Assembly: GCA_004802705.1 (NCBI GenBank) | Contig: SGPL01000128.1 | Span: forward strand, 1-64,000 | Origin: Bondarzewia mesenterica | Taxonomy: Eukaryota; Basidiomycota; Agaricomycetes; Russulales; Bondarzewiaceae | Length of the DNA: 64,000 nt | Direction of reading: 5' to 3' | Part shown: in pieces, positions 23,106 to 34,430 of the stretch | Position numbering within the stretch: position 1 is the stretch's first letter | How the letters are laid out: each line of letters starts with the position of its first letter | Notes under the pieces: model-generated | Databases searched by the model: none | What the model was told of the DNA's origin: nothing | The model's input: the letters and a program-made list of their open reading frames with translations, nothing else | Position numbers and translations under genes: made by a program

Positions 23106-25835
23106 TTATATATATGTCAGCTAAGCTCAGCCAGAGCATTGGTATCAGTCAAAAGCATGATTGGCTAGAGCATCATAAATAATGTTAAAGCATTGAATAG
23201 GTTTCTAACAATATATAGCTTATAATTTTAAGAGAGGCATTCTATATAATATGTCTTTGCCTTTTTAGATTGCATTATGAGGCATTAAATGTGGTGATCA
23301 TAATTAATAGTTTACTCATTTTCTCTTACATGACTGAAATCTCAATGCTCTTACTTGCTTATTATTAATTGAGTAGTAGGAGCTCTCAAATGAATGTAGA
23401 CATCATTGCTAAAGGTATTAGCTCATAGAGGTTAGTTACTAGTACTATTGACTTAACGAGTATTCATAATAACTCATTTTATTTATCAAAAAGAATTAAG
23501 GACATGCTAAAATTATAGTAATATTTAATGATAGTGTAAATAGCTCAAGGCAGTAATATCTCAGAGTTGATGAGCTCTATAGCAAAATTGACGAAAGAAA
23601 TTTAAAAAAAAGGGCTAGGAGAATGTGCTCTTACTGAAGTGTAAAAGAGCCAGAGAAGCTCACTTTATAGAACTATCTAAGCAGCAGCTCTAAAGCAAAG
23701 TGAGCATACTCATGATAATAACACCCTCATTTAAAGAAAAATATTACTAATGCACATCTTACTTCAGATCTTTACTACTATTTTATAATATATAGCCACT
23801 ATATTTATCACTCACAAAATGATAGTCTCTTTGTCTGAGATTATATATTAATGCTCGGATGCTCTTTTTATAAAAGTGAATGCTTATGAGGTCATTCCTC
23901 ATATTTTTTATGATTTCACCCCCTACTCTGAAGCTAGTCCTAGCAACTATTCTTACATTCAAAAGGTAATGAAAGCTGTATTGAGGCTCTCTGTCCTTCA
24001 TCTTAACTCTTCTTATTTAGGAGAATCATTAAATAAAGATAGCATATATCTCTTTTGTAGTATGTACTTCAAACAGTTGTATTTACCCCCTTTTGCTCTA
24101 GCTTCCTTTATTCGATCTCCTTGCCTGCCTCTTCTCACTAAACATGCATCCTTTTATGTTTATAGCTGCATTAAAAAAAAGCTTAGTCAAAGACTTAACT
24201 ATTGCCTGCAGTGCTAGATTTGATTTAGCAATAGTATACATATCAAAAGATTACTCAAAGCAGGGCTTTATTCATGAAACTTATCTCTACCACATTTAAA
24301 ACTACATAAAAATGTGGCAATTCATTTTAAGGAGGCTAAATGTTACTTTAAACTCACCAACAGTATGATCTATAAGAAAGACATCTCCATATCTCATTTT
24401 GCCATACTGCTGAGGTAGAGACAGTGCTGACTAGTATATGCACTCTACTACTTACTATGAAGACTTTTTTTGTAGACTTTGAGTATCAAGTAGGGCTTAT
24501 TGATATCTATCTGATAGGCATTATTATCCTAAAGTTTATTAATATCATTAAATTTAAATACAGACTTAACTTTGATAGTCAACTGCTAGAGTTCTATGAA
24601 GATATATAGAAGATAGCCACACTTAGTTTCTACTTTTATTTTTAATATGTGTTTGATAAAAGCAAGTCCATCATGGACTAGATGATTTAATGCATTTGCT
24701 CTTATTTATAAATACTGATTTAAATGATATTTAACCATTATTATTAAATATCATTAATAATCCTCATTTGACAAATATATAGAGAATTATATATTAGTGG
24801 CTTAGAGGGTATGTTATTCTGCTTTGTTTCTTCATATAAGATCAAATTGTTTGACATCATCAGCTTAGAGATATACATAGTTAAAGTCCACTGCATTACT
24901 ATTTGTAGATATAGATTTATGTAATAAGTCAAGAGAATTGTATTATTGCCTCCTGTACTTACAATCAGTGCTAATAAAGCTACAGATACCTTTAAAATGA
25001 ACTGTAATAATAATAATAGCATTATATGCATTAATACAGCTCTAGGGATATAGTGCAGGCTTGAACTGAGGAGCAATATCAATAAGAGGTATGAGGCACC
25101 TCCTATTAGAGATTATTTAAATAAAGTAGTAATTCAAGTTCAATGCCCTAGAAATACCCTCTCACAGACCTTTATCACTAGCTTACTCTTCTAGTGTTGA
25201 GTATTTAGAATGCTAAATAATGTACAATATATCATAAATGCCTCACAAACATCTAGTTATATTTTAAAAAGATCAAGTATTACTTAATTAAAAGGCAACA
25301 CAGAGATATTACTATAAGAAAAAAGTCTACTGGAAAGAAGATCTAATATACTAAAGACTAGTGAGCTCATTTATGGCCTTTGTTTTATTTAGGATGATAC
25401 ATTCAAGCTGTATCAACTTAGTAGATGCAAAGCTTCTAAATTTAGAATATATATAAAAGATGAGCAAGATAATGATGATTTAAACTTGGCTGGCAGAAAA
25501 TTCATCTTTAAACATGCTCTTATCATAGACTCTCTAGAGTTTAAATGACTTAAACATCAGATTATCTCTCTCTCTCCATTTCTTAGTTTTCTTCTAAAGC
25601 ACAACCTTAGAATAAATTAAAATAAGATGAGTTAACTAGCTATATAATTAGAAATAGCAAATATATGATAATAAATGCTAAATAAAAGATAATGTGATTC
25701 AAAGAGGCCACACCCTCGATGTCTAATAAAGAATGATGTAGCAAAGCTAATAATAAATTATTTAAATAAGAGCTATGATCGCTAATACTCTGTTTTTATT
25801 CTAGTATTCTATATTTCATTTTTTTATCTCGTGTT
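23106..25835. other. No recognised gene; weak coding-like pieces
   Basis: Two plus-strand open frames, 23876-24217 (113 codons, with FYDFTPYSEASPSN) and 24424-24609 (61 codons), and a minus frame at 24744-25082 (112 codons, hydrophobic) may be remnants of transposon coding sequence. None shows a motif, and stops break all continuations. The stretch ends at the target duplication of the Ty3 element. Confidence 0.25.
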
Positions 25836-25840
25836 ATTAT

Positions 25841-26253
25841 TGTCATGAATGATATTTAGATACATTTTGTTTTTTCACTTGAATACCTTGAATGCACTCA
25901 TCTTTTACTTTTAACAAGGCAGCCCGATCACCCGTAATCTCTTATTTACTCAGATCTATCCTTACACTCATGTCCTTGTACTATTATATCATTCTGATTC
26001 ATGCACTACTGTGTGCTCTATTTATACTTCTGCAGTAGCATCTCTCTTTTTTAGCTTGATATAAACTAGCCTTTGCTCTTATAATAAACTTGAACTTGTG
26101 CGCAATAGGATATAAGGTGCCAGCCCCTACCTTTGATGTCAACAATTGACTTGATTTAGCCAGTAGCTAGCATTAGTTAAAACCCTCCACTATACCAAGG
26201 CAACAGATTGGCATGACTATTCAATCAAGCTACAGAAGCTGAGCATCTTGACA
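25841..26253 (+). repeat. 5' LTR of Ty3 element
   Basis: 413 bases beginning TGTCATGAATGATATTTAG and ending GAGCATCTTGACA. It is alignable end to end with the 3' LTR. A TATTTATAC box (about 26019) and an AATAAA (about 26083) could be promoter and polyadenylation signals. The bases just behind it (CTATATCAAGCTC) vaguely resemble a decayed initiator-Met-type primer site, which is uncertain. CG-containing sites here (CCCGATCACCCGTAAT) are CA or TG in the 3' copy. Confidence 0.93.
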
Positions 26254-26259
26254 ACTATA

Positions 26260-26873
26260 TCAAGCTCTCATAAATGAACCTGAACCCAGATCTAAACTAA
26301 GGGCTATAGACCTATCCAGTTGCACATGAAGGCCTAATAAGCCTAAGCAATAAAAAGCCTGAAGTAGCCTATCTTTAAAAAAGCACCAAAGAACACCAGA
26401 GTGATGGCAGATAGTAGCATTATTGGTGTAGATAGCAGCAAGCACCCCTAGTTTTAGAAAGCTAGATATCATTTTGTCGAGAAGTATCTTATCAGAAGAG
26501 GTGCAGATCTCCTCAAGAGAAAGGTACAGTGCATCGCTCAAAATATATCTCTCAATAATGCATCTAGATATTCATGAAGATGGAGAGAAACCTATTTATC
26601 CCATCTACTATAATACTCAGTGCTGCTCTTGGATATTCAATAAAACAGGAAATCTACTACCCATCAAAATCTAAGGAGGAACTGCTGCATCCTCAGCTGC
26701 ACTTCATGCAAATAACTGAAGGAATACACCATCAGGACCATCATGATCCAGTAGCCCAATATCCTATCCCCATAAGTGAGCATCTATCAAGAACTCTACG
26801 ATAACCCATGAATCGAAAACCCTGCCTTACCTCCTGCTTCAAGCAGGGATGTGCAGGCTTTGACTAAGATCAC
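26260..26873 (+). pseudogene. 5' internal region of Ty3 element (leader or gag start)
   Basis: Between the 5' LTR and gag lies broken plus-strand coding-like sequence, including YHFVEKYLIRRGADLLKRKV (about 26467), ITEGIHHQDHHDPVAQYPIP (about 26711) and PALPPASSRDVQALTKITDP (about 26820-26880). The last piece runs up to the TGACCCT edge of a small inserted element. It probably is the N-terminal part of Gag, now separated from the rest. Confidence 0.45.
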
Positions 26874-27302
26874 TGACCCTTGACCCTAGTCAAGGGTCAT
26901 GACAGTGGTCATTAGTGGTCATAGCTAAAATTCAAGGGTTAATGCATGATATTATGATTACATGCCTTGAGTATTTATATACTTAATACATGTTGCATTT
27001 TGAGATTCAAAATAAATAAATAAATAGATAAGATCTCCTCATAAAACTGTACACTAACCATCCTCTAATAGAGATTCACACAGACTGCCTTTTATCTGAG
27101 TGCTCCCCCATGATGATGTGTGAAGCTATTTTCACAAGGGAGGCCTGTACAAGGCAACTACTAGTATAACTTATTTTACTTATATAGCTTATTTGATATA
27201 ATTTAATTTCAATTGGCTATCTTGGTTGATCCTTGACTAAGGGTTATGACTTTTGCATTATAACCTTGACTAGGTCATGACTACAGTCAATGATGAGGGT
27301 CA
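26874..27302. mobile_element. Small insertion (MITE-like) inside the Ty3 gag region
   Basis: The ends read TGACCCTTGAC (26874) and GATGAGGGTCA (to 27302), so short inverted termini TGACCCT are present. A nearly perfect palindrome, TGACCCTTGAC-CC-TA-GTCAAGGGTCA, sits at the left end (26874-26900). The right end repeats related TGATCCTTGACTAAGGGTTATGAC and AACCTTGACTAGGTCATGAC phrases (about 27227-27280). The coding-like wording on either side (Gag-type) stops and resumes at these edges. No ORF is inside. A solo LTR or part of the original leader are alternatives. No convincing target duplication was found next to the ends. Confidence 0.45.
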
Positions 27303-28415
27303 AAACATCACTGGCTCTAAGCCAAGGTGTACCCATACTACCTCCTGCCTTGACTAACATAAACTTATCTCAGCCCATTCTACCTCAAACTCTCAACCCA
27401 TTACTACTAAATCTACCACCCTTTCCTCCTTCACTAGCACAAGAAATGTTAGCCACACCATCATCCAATAAGTCGAATCTAAAGATAAAGACTTTCACCC
27501 TTTTTAATAAAAAGAGAGAGAACTCTAGACTCTTCTTGCTAGAGTGCAAAATCTACTTTTGGAAAAAACCCAAGGAATTTCTAGATAACATGAGCACGAT
27601 AAATAAACAGTAAAAGGCACTATTTGCCCTCTCATACTTAGAAGGAAGAACAGCCAAAATGTGGAAACTATTATAAATAGAGGGCTTTGAGAAGAAAAAA
27701 TGACTACAAAAAATATAATGCCTTCAAAATAATATTTATCGATCAGTTTGCTGATGTAAACATCATCGTAAATATCAGAACAAAGCTAGCCCTAATTAGG
27801 CAAGAAAAATGTACAGCAAATAATTTTATCGCTAAATTTAAAAACTTAGTATAAGAATTTATGATCACTAAAAGCCCTACCCTCATTAAATACTTCATAG
27901 AGGCACTAAATTCAGCAATCATAAAAGAAGTCTACGGAAAAAACCTAGTAGTAAACAAAATTGAGGAATAGTACAAGAACATTGCTGCTGTAGATAACTA
28001 GTGGCATAAACTATAGTCCTTCCTCAGTAGGCACCACTTTATCTAAAAGGATAGAGGAAGCTGGGTGCTAAGGGGGAGCAAGACACGTGATCTCGATGTA
28101 ATGCATGTAGATAGAGAAAAAGAAGGAAAGGGAAAGGTGAAGGTATATACCACCAACACACTTTCGGAGAAAGACAAGAAATAGTACATGGAAGAAAGAC
28201 AATGCTTTAAATGCAGCAAAACTGGACATCAGGCTAGAGATTGCCCTAAATGTGATATCTGCACCAGAGCTATAAAAGAAGAAAGAAGTGGGAGTAATGA
28301 AGAGAAGATGACTATGAAAGAATTATGGAAGGTTATCAGGAAACTCTCTGCAGAAGAAAAAGAGGCCCTCACTAACTCCAGTAATGATGAAGATAAGAAG
28401 AAAGAGCATTTTTGA
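27303..28415 (+). pseudogene. Ty3 gag remnant with CCHC zinc knuckle
   Basis: Gag would form the particle that packages element RNA. The N-terminal half is proline-rich (PILPQTLNPLLLNLPPFPPS). It is followed by a helical capsid-like part (FTLFNKKRENSRLFLLECK, then IFIDQFADV and LIKYFIEALNSA). The C-terminus carries the nucleocapsid knuckle CFKCSKTGHQARDC (28203-28244), a complete CX2CX4HX4C, then an acidic and lysine-rich tail ending at 28415. A stop at 27613 and at least one frame change near 27700 break the gene. The order and the intact knuckle make the assignment firm. Confidence 0.85.
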
Positions 28416-28429
28416 CAAGTCTAAAGTTC

Positions 28430-29130
28430 CAGGTGTGGCTTTGAATGAAAGGCTGCTATGATAATTTCATCTTTGTAAAATCTACAAAAGATGATCAAAT
28501 CAAAATTACATCATAGATATCTCAGAGCAGTATTAAAAGTATCAAAACAAAAGCAATGATTAACAGTGGGGCCACAAGGAGATTTATCCATTAGAAAGTA
28601 GTACAGAAATATGAGTTGAGAATCATGAAGTTATAAAATGAAATCAAGATTCACAATGTTGACAACATAGAAAACATCTTGGGGTGAATTAAAGAATTTG
28701 TCCATCTTCAATTGTGAATAGGAGAGCATATCAAAATGACTAGGCTATATGTATCTGACATTGGGGATGATGAACTCATTCTCAGGTTATCCTAGTTATA
28801 AACTCATAACCTAACTATCGACTGGTAAAATGAGACAGTCCACTTCTACAATTGTCCATACTGGTGTAAAAGGAACAGAAAGAACCTCTAATACAAGTGC
28901 TCATTGGAAAGGATCCTCTGAAGTTGCAGACTAGAAAAAGCAATAAATACAACTTCAACCTCACAAAAACTAGCAGAGGAAGCAGGAAAGGACAAACTAA
29001 AGCAATCAATTGAAGAATTCATCCCAGTTCACTACCTCTAACACTGATGAGTCTTCGAAGAAGAGGCATCTCAGAGCTTTCTCCTTTCCTGCACTTGAAA
29101 CTATAAAATCAAACTGAAGTCTGACACACC
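28430..29130 (+). pseudogene. Ty3 aspartic protease region
   Basis: The retroviral-type aspartic protease matures Gag-Pol. The catalytic loop is readable as AMINSGATRRFIH (about 28554), where family members have DSG or DTG. The Asp is now Asn (AAC), a G-to-A change that would abolish activity. Downstream, KMTRLYVSDIGDDELILRLS fits the second half of the domain. Stops interrupt it. It lies between gag and RT as expected. Confidence 0.75.
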
Positions 29131-29134
29131 TGAT

Positions 29135-29990
29135 GATATCTTTATAAAAATCATCCCTCTATCTAGGAATGAACAAGCTGAACTCAATAAGTTCTTGGAT
29201 GAGCATCTAAAATGTGAAACTATTAAGACCTCTAAGTCACCCTATGTCTCGCCATTTTTCTTTATCAAAAAGAAGGATGAGAAGCTCCATCCAGTACAAG
29301 ATTATCAAAAGCTAAATGAATACACTATCAAGAACCAGTACCCTCTCCTGCTCAGCTTGAATATCATAAAAAGCCTAAAGAACAAACACTTATCTACTAA
29401 AATGAATGTTCATTGGGGCTATAATATCTGCATCAAGAAAGGAGACTAGGAGAAGGCAGCATTCCTTACAAACTGAGAATTGTTTGAACTGATGGTGATG
29501 TTCTTTGGCCTTACCAATTCACCAGCAACATTCCAGACAATAATGAATGAACTCTTCAAGGACTTAATTATGACAGAAAAAGTAATCATCTACATGGATG
29601 ACATCTTAGTGGCAATGATCTACATAGAAAGGCATTGGGAGCTGATGAATGAAATACTCTATTGATTAGCAGAAAATGATCTCTTTCTCAAACTGGAAAA
29701 ATGTACCTTCGAGGTCAATAAGGTGGATTACTTGAGGTTCATCATCTCTCATGATAAAATAAAAATGGACCCAGTAAAAATTGAAGGGCTATCTAACTGG
29801 CCTATACCTTAGAGGATATGAGACGTATAATTGTTCTTAGGGTTTAGAAACTTCTACCAGTGTTTCATCAAGGAATATGCCTGCTTAGCACAACCTATGC
29901 ATGATCTCACAAAAAAGACATCAAATGGCACTAGGAGGAGCCTCAACAAAAGGCATTTAATGCACTAAAAAGTGCATTCATATCTATGTC
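29135..29990 (+). pseudogene. Ty3 reverse transcriptase
   Basis: This copies element RNA into DNA. Conserved blocks are readable: SPYVSPFFFIKKKD (about 29237), VQDYQKLNEYTIKNQYPLL, a decayed Asp-containing block (STKMNVHWGYN), FGLTNSPATFQTIMNELF (about 29501) and the catalytic YMDDILV at 29591-29611, still intact. Then come LKLEKCTFEVNKVDYLRFI and [17 protein letters not shown], the thumb or connection region. Stops separate 29195-29449 and 29480-29665, which are the longest open pieces. The assignment is certain. Confidence 0.95.
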
Positions 29991-30420
29991 ATTACTGATC
30001 TAGCTTGACATCATGAGACCATTCAGGGTCGATACAGATACATCATTAATGGCAACTGAAGGAATCTTGTTGCAGCAAGCAAAAGATGAACACTGGCACC
30101 TATGCACCTACCTTTCTAAAGAGTTCTCCTCAGTGGAACAAAACTGTGATGTCTATGATAGAGAATTACTAACAATCATCTGAGCTTTTGAAGTGTGGAG
30201 ATACTTCCTAGAAGGCTTGAAAAACACGATTGAAGTCTACTCTGACCACAAAAATTTGACATTCTACAAAGACACCTGCAAGCTGAACTACTGACAAGCC
30301 CGATGGGCACTTTTTTCTAACTCATTTTAACTTTGAAATCCACCATGTCAAAAAAACAAAATGTGTGCCAGACAGTCTTTCCTGATGGCTAGACTTTGAT
30401 GATGAGAAGTCAGACAATAA
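29991..30420 (+). pseudogene. Ty3 RNase H
   Basis: This removes the RNA strand during reverse transcription. FRVDTDTSLMATEGILLQQ (about 30025) carries the first acidic site. YLSKEFSSVEQNCDVYDREL (about 30110) carries the conserved E-x-NYD-RELL block. FLEGLKNTIEVYSDHKNLTF (about 30210) carries the last Asp in the usual T-D-H-x-NL context. One TGA replaces a Trp codon. Position directly behind RT is as expected. Confidence 0.92.
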
Positions 30421-30599
30421 AGAGTGCATTTTTTTTAGATTGGGCATTATTTGTAAAGGCACTTACATCAGAAGGGGACTCAGTCAAGATCACGCTGAAG
30501 GACTAAATCTGAAAGTCAAAAGACATAGATAATAAAATTGTCTTGGCCTTAGAATTCATAAAATCTGCAAAACTCAAGTCGATGTCTAAAGGCATAAAA

Positions 30600-31760
30600 G
30601 AATAGAACATGGAGAATGGCTTAATCCTATATAGAAGACACATTTATATCTCAAAAGACCAAGAGCTCCAAAGGGAAATTGTATGACAGTACCATGATCC
30701 ACTGGCCATGAGATACCTGGGAGAATGAAAAACATTTGAGTAAGTACAAAGAGAATTTTGATAGCTAGAAATGATAATATTTATTAAAGAATATGTTAAA
30801 GGATGTGCCACTTACCAAGCATTAAAAAACCAGTGAAATCACCTTGGGGTATCTACAATCCTCATTGAAGTGGATGTCTATGCCCTCCCTTTTTAGGTAG
30901 TATCAACAGATTTTATTACGGACCTCCCCCTTTTAAAAGGATTTGATTTTATATCTATCTTCATAGACCATGATGTATCAAAGGGAGTAATATTTGCATT
31001 ATGCCACAAGACTATCACAGCAGAGCAAACTGCAGACCTTTACTAAAATCATATCTGGAGGCACTATAGCCTATCAAAAAAAGTTATATCAGACAGAGGG
31101 CCACAATATGCTGTAAAAGTCATGAAGAAATTATGCATGAAACTAAGAATAAAATAAGTGATGTCCACAGCCTATCACCCTCAGATGGATGGGCAAACTG
31201 AGCAGACAAACCAGTCACTAAAATAGTTCCTATGAATTTTTTTGCAACTTCTAAGGCAATGACTGAGCAGAACTGCTACTATTTGTAGAATTTGTCCATA
31301 ACTCTACTGCTCACTTGTCAACAAGAAAAGCCCCCTTTAAACTCATAATAGAGTACATTCTGCCCTTGCTACCCAAAGTACTAAAAAATACTATGCTTCT
31401 GGCAGTATCTCAAAGGCTGAGGCACCTAAAAGCAATTAGAAAGGATACCATTACCTCTTACAACTTAATAGCACAAGTGATAGCATAAAAGGGGCTAAAG
31501 ATGGGCAAGAAATATGAAAAGAGAGATAAGGTGTGGCTAGAAGCAAAATATCTTATCACTATATACTTCTCAGCAAAGCTCACCCCTCAGAGATATAGAC
31601 TCTTCTAAGTCTTAGATACAATATCCCCCATAAATTTTTGACTAAGGCTCTCTAGTGCATAGAAGATTTACCCAGTGTTTCACACATATTTGATTATGCT
31701 ATATGTTGAAACAAGAGCACATAGACTGAACTTTAAAAGACTTGACCCATCTGACCTCAT
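30600..31760 (+). pseudogene. Ty3 integrase
   Basis: This inserts the cDNA. The HHCC zinc part is decayed: ISKDQELQREIV, QYHDPLAMRYLGE and YVKGCATYQALKN (about 30795), where one His and the second Cys appear replaced by Tyr. The catalytic core is readable: VSTDFITDLPLLKGFDFISI (about 30900, first Asp), VISDRGPQYA (about 31084, second Asp) and AYHPQMDGQTEQTNQSLK (about 31173, Glu in the usual E-x-x-N context). The C-terminal part (KKYEKRDKVWLEAKYL-like, about 31505) matches the GPY/F-side region. Stops interrupt it. Confidence 0.93.
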
Positions 31761-31764
31761 AAAT

Positions 31765-31960
31765 AATGAGGGAGCATATGAGATTGAATCACTATTAGAC
31801 TCCTGTGTATACTATAGAAATCTTCAATACTTGATCTAGTAGAAGGGCTATTCACCTGCAGATGACAAATGAGTATTTAAGGAAGACCTTGAAGAAGACA
31901 TGGCAGATGTACATGCCATCTTCAAGGGCTTTCACAGAAGACACCCACAGACAATAAGCT
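31765..31960 (+). pseudogene. Chromodomain of Ty3 integrase
   Basis: Reads GAYEIESLLDSCVYYRNLQY, a stop at a Gln codon, then WKGYSPADDK, which is the aromatic and acidic pattern of chromodomains (E-x-E-x-ILD, Y-x-V-x-W-x-GY). In chromoviruses this binds methylated histone H3 and targets integration to heterochromatin, which fits the repeat-rich setting. Apart from TAG for Gln and TGA for Trp it is nearly complete. Confidence 0.88.
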
Positions 31961-32099
31961 CCACATCACCTCTATTTTTATCAGCTAATCATCAAGGTCG
32001 ATAAAGATTATAAAGAGAGGGGCAAATTCCTTCTCTTTCCCCCCAGTTTTCTGTAGTTTCATGATCAGTCTTCTATTATACTTAGTAATTTTTCAACTA

Positions 32100-33640
32100 G
32101 TACTTGCTATATCAACTCTAGCTTTCTTAATATGTTATCCATCATTGACACTCAGACCTCTCTCTCCTCCTCCCTAACCTCCAGTCCCAACTCACAGATA
32201 GCACCGTCATCTGTCCAATCTATCACCCCAGAAGAACTCAAATACTTTGATGAAGCAATGATGAAGGTGATAAGGATAAGCATCATGATATATATCCTAC
32301 CCCTCTCCTCTATCTCTTATAACAGCAACAATACTAAAAGAAAAGTGCATTAATGAGCAGAATAAGAGCTGATGCTTGAAGAAGAAGCAGATAAGGCTCT
32401 TGAAATCTTCGAGGCTCTGAAAAAAAGCGAAACAACAAAAGAGAATAGAAGAAAAACAGAGGGCAAAAGGTGAACAATAGTGATTCATTTTTAATGAATG
32501 CCAAGAGATTATTGAAGGACTGGTAAGAGCTGTTTAGGCACAAGTAGAACAAGAATAAGCATGAGTGATACTGGCAGAGATAGCAGCAGCAGAGGAGGTG
32601 AGGAGAAGAGCACTAGCCTTATAAGAAGAACTCACTAATGCAAGAACGGCACAAGAAGAAGCTCACCCCTTCTTCACAGGGCTGTCCATACCCCAACCCT
32701 CTTCTCTCCACATCAATAATGAGGCCCTCTTTCTCACTAATACTCCATCTTATATAGAGACATCATAAGACACCACATCAAACAGCCCTATCTCTACCAT
32801 TACTTATATGAATCTACCCCACCTCACGATACTATCACTAGAAATCTCATGCACTCTCTCCCTCATTGACAGACAAGACTTGCTCATAGTCATCACCAGG
32901 ATAAAAATGATGCCAGATGGACCAATCTGCTATAGATACCCCACTACAGCCCTTCCAGTCTGTACTCCTTCCCCCCCCTATGACTCTACCTTTACAGTTG
33001 AGTCAAAATTCCACTGCACAATAATATCACTTAGAAAGTATAAATAGATCGAAGGAGCCCTAGTGCAAGTAGAAGATCTAGGTTTAATGACAGACATCTA
33101 TCACTACTGCACCCTTACCTTCAATATCAAAGAGAAGCATTGCATCATCGATGCACATGAACTCTATCAATCTTGACTTACTATCGACAGGTGGGCAGTT
33201 GTGGCATAACTATGTGCAGTAGATGCAAGTTAGAGGCTAGAGCCATTGGTTTCAAATTCACCACTGACTCATCTAGTTCCCCCTCATCTCCTGGATGAAG
33301 CAAGGTGCATGGATGAGGTACGAAAAGCTGAGTGATTGAGAGGTGGAGGAAGGAAGAGATACTTCAAGCCACAGATCATGAAGGTACCTACTGGACCTTC
33401 ATTGTAAAAGGCCAAGAAAGGAGTGAGGAGACCCTGCAGTAGGCTAAGCAGTAGTAAGAGGTGTTATATCTACAACTCATCCTTACACCTCACCAAGGCA
33501 TGCCTTAAGAAAGGCAAAAGCCACATATCCCCTTACAACAATGATAGATATGATAACGACAGGAGTGGGTCGAACAGCTCCTACTACAATATAAACAATA
33601 TGATTGACCTTAATTTGTATGGCTACAGCATAGACTAAAG
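32100..33640 (+). pseudogene. Extra 3' coding region of the Ty3 element with zinc-knuckle trace
   Basis: About 1.5 kb of coding-like plus-strand sequence lies between chromodomain and 3' LTR, where ordinary Ty3 elements have little. It begins with a Ser/Thr/Pro-rich part (32132-32353, SITPEELKYFDEAM). A highly charged, coiled-coil-like stretch follows (EALKKSETTKENRRKTEGK, about 32400), then a Pro/Ser-rich part (32660-33050). Near the end comes a basic piece with CYIYNSSLHLTKACLKKGKS (33448-33507), which has the spacing of a CX2CX4HX4C knuckle whose second Cys has become Tyr, a single-base transition. It is on the element's strand. It could be an extra Gag-like ORF, a capture, or a nested fragment of another element's gag. 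Confidence 0.55.
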
Positions 33641-33679
33641 GTCCTATTGAAGGCAACAAGAGTGTAATGACAGGGTAGT

Positions 33680-34096
33680 TATCATAAATGATATTTAGAT
33701 ATATTTTATTTCTTTCCTCACTTGAATATTTTAGATGCACTCATCTTTTACTTCTAACAAGGCAGCCTAATTACCCATAATCCCTTACCTACTTAGATCT
33801 ATCCTTATACTCATGCTTTTGTACTATTATGTCATTCTGATCTATGCACCACTGTGTACCCTATTTATACTTCCGTAATAGCATCTCTCTTTTTTAGCTT
33901 GATATGAACTAGCCTTTGCTCTTGTAACAGACTTGGACTTGTGCACAATAGGATATAGGGTGCCAGCCCCTACCTTTGATGTCACCAATTGACTTGACTT
34001 AGTCAGCAGCTAGCGTCAGATAGAACCCTCTGCCATACTAAGGCACTAAACTGATGTGACCATCCAGTCAAGCCACAGAAGCTGAGCGTCTTAACA
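33680..34096 (+). repeat. 3' LTR of Ty3 element
   Basis: 417 bases beginning TATCATAAATGATATTTAG and ending GAGCGTCTTAACA. It is followed at once by the target duplicate ATTAT. A purine-leaning stretch (GACAGGGTAG) directly precedes it and could be the polypurine tract. The initial TG has become TA, again a transition. Confidence 0.93.
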
Positions 34097-34101
34097 ATTA
34101 T

Positions 34102-34430
34102 TATTTTATAGACCATCTACCTCTTGATGACCATGCTTCTCACTCATCTCCATCTTGCCTTGTTGCTATCTTATAGTTTATCACTCTACATTTAAGTAAA
34201 GTATGAGCATTTAAGTAGAGCTAAGTTTTTATGTAAGTGAGTGGCATGGGGCATTCTTTTCTTGCTTTTTGCCATCACACTCCCTCTTCGCATATGCTTG
34301 AGTCCTGTCAGTACTTAGATTCTTTTCTTGCTTCATTTTTTTCTATCATCTATTATCTTCTTCTCACACTCCTCTTCTCCCACACTCTCCTCAATTCAGC
34401 ATGCTATAACTTCTAAACTTAGACCTAGAA
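34102..34430. other. Spacer between Ty3 and DIRS-like elements
   Basis: Pyrimidine-rich, with a local short repetition (TTTAAGTAAAGTATGAGCA and TTTAAGTAGAGCTAAGTTT, about 34190-34230). It may hold the 5' end of the DIRS-like element, but no inverted or split repeat could be identified. Confidence 0.3.

Larger units (their letters stand above)
25841..34096 (+). mobile_element. Full-length Ty3 (Metaviridae-type) chromovirus retrotransposon
   Basis: An LTR retrotransposon of 8.26 kb with two LTRs (25841-26253 and 33680-34096) that start TG or TA and end ACA. It is flanked by a perfect 5-base target duplication ATTAT (25836-25840 and 34097-34101). Order inside is gag with a zinc knuckle, protease, reverse transcriptase, RNase H, integrase and chromodomain: the order of Ty3 chromoviruses, whose chromodomain directs insertion to silent chromatin. 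An additional coding region lies between chromodomain and 3' LTR, and a roughly 430 bp element seems inserted at the start of gag. LTR pairs differ mostly by CG to TG/CA changes. All ORFs carry stops, so it is dead. Confidence 0.95.

Noticed and set aside
24744..25082. 112-codon minus frame, hydrophobic start
   Set aside because: Looked at as a membrane protein; no motif, no flanking continuation, and the plus strand here carries equally weak coding signs.
25841..26253. Ty3 LTRs as bacterial or phage attachment repeats
   Set aside because: The internal gag-pol order, TG...CA edges and 5 bp target duplication show an LTR retrotransposon.
28815..29009. Minus frame opposite the Ty3 pol gene
   Set aside because: Shadow of the real plus-strand protease/RT coding sequence.
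33483..33740. 85-codon minus frame at the 3' end of the Ty3 element
   Set aside because: Considered as an antisense ORF, but it overlaps the plus-strand zinc-knuckle region and crosses the LTR edge, and it has no motif.
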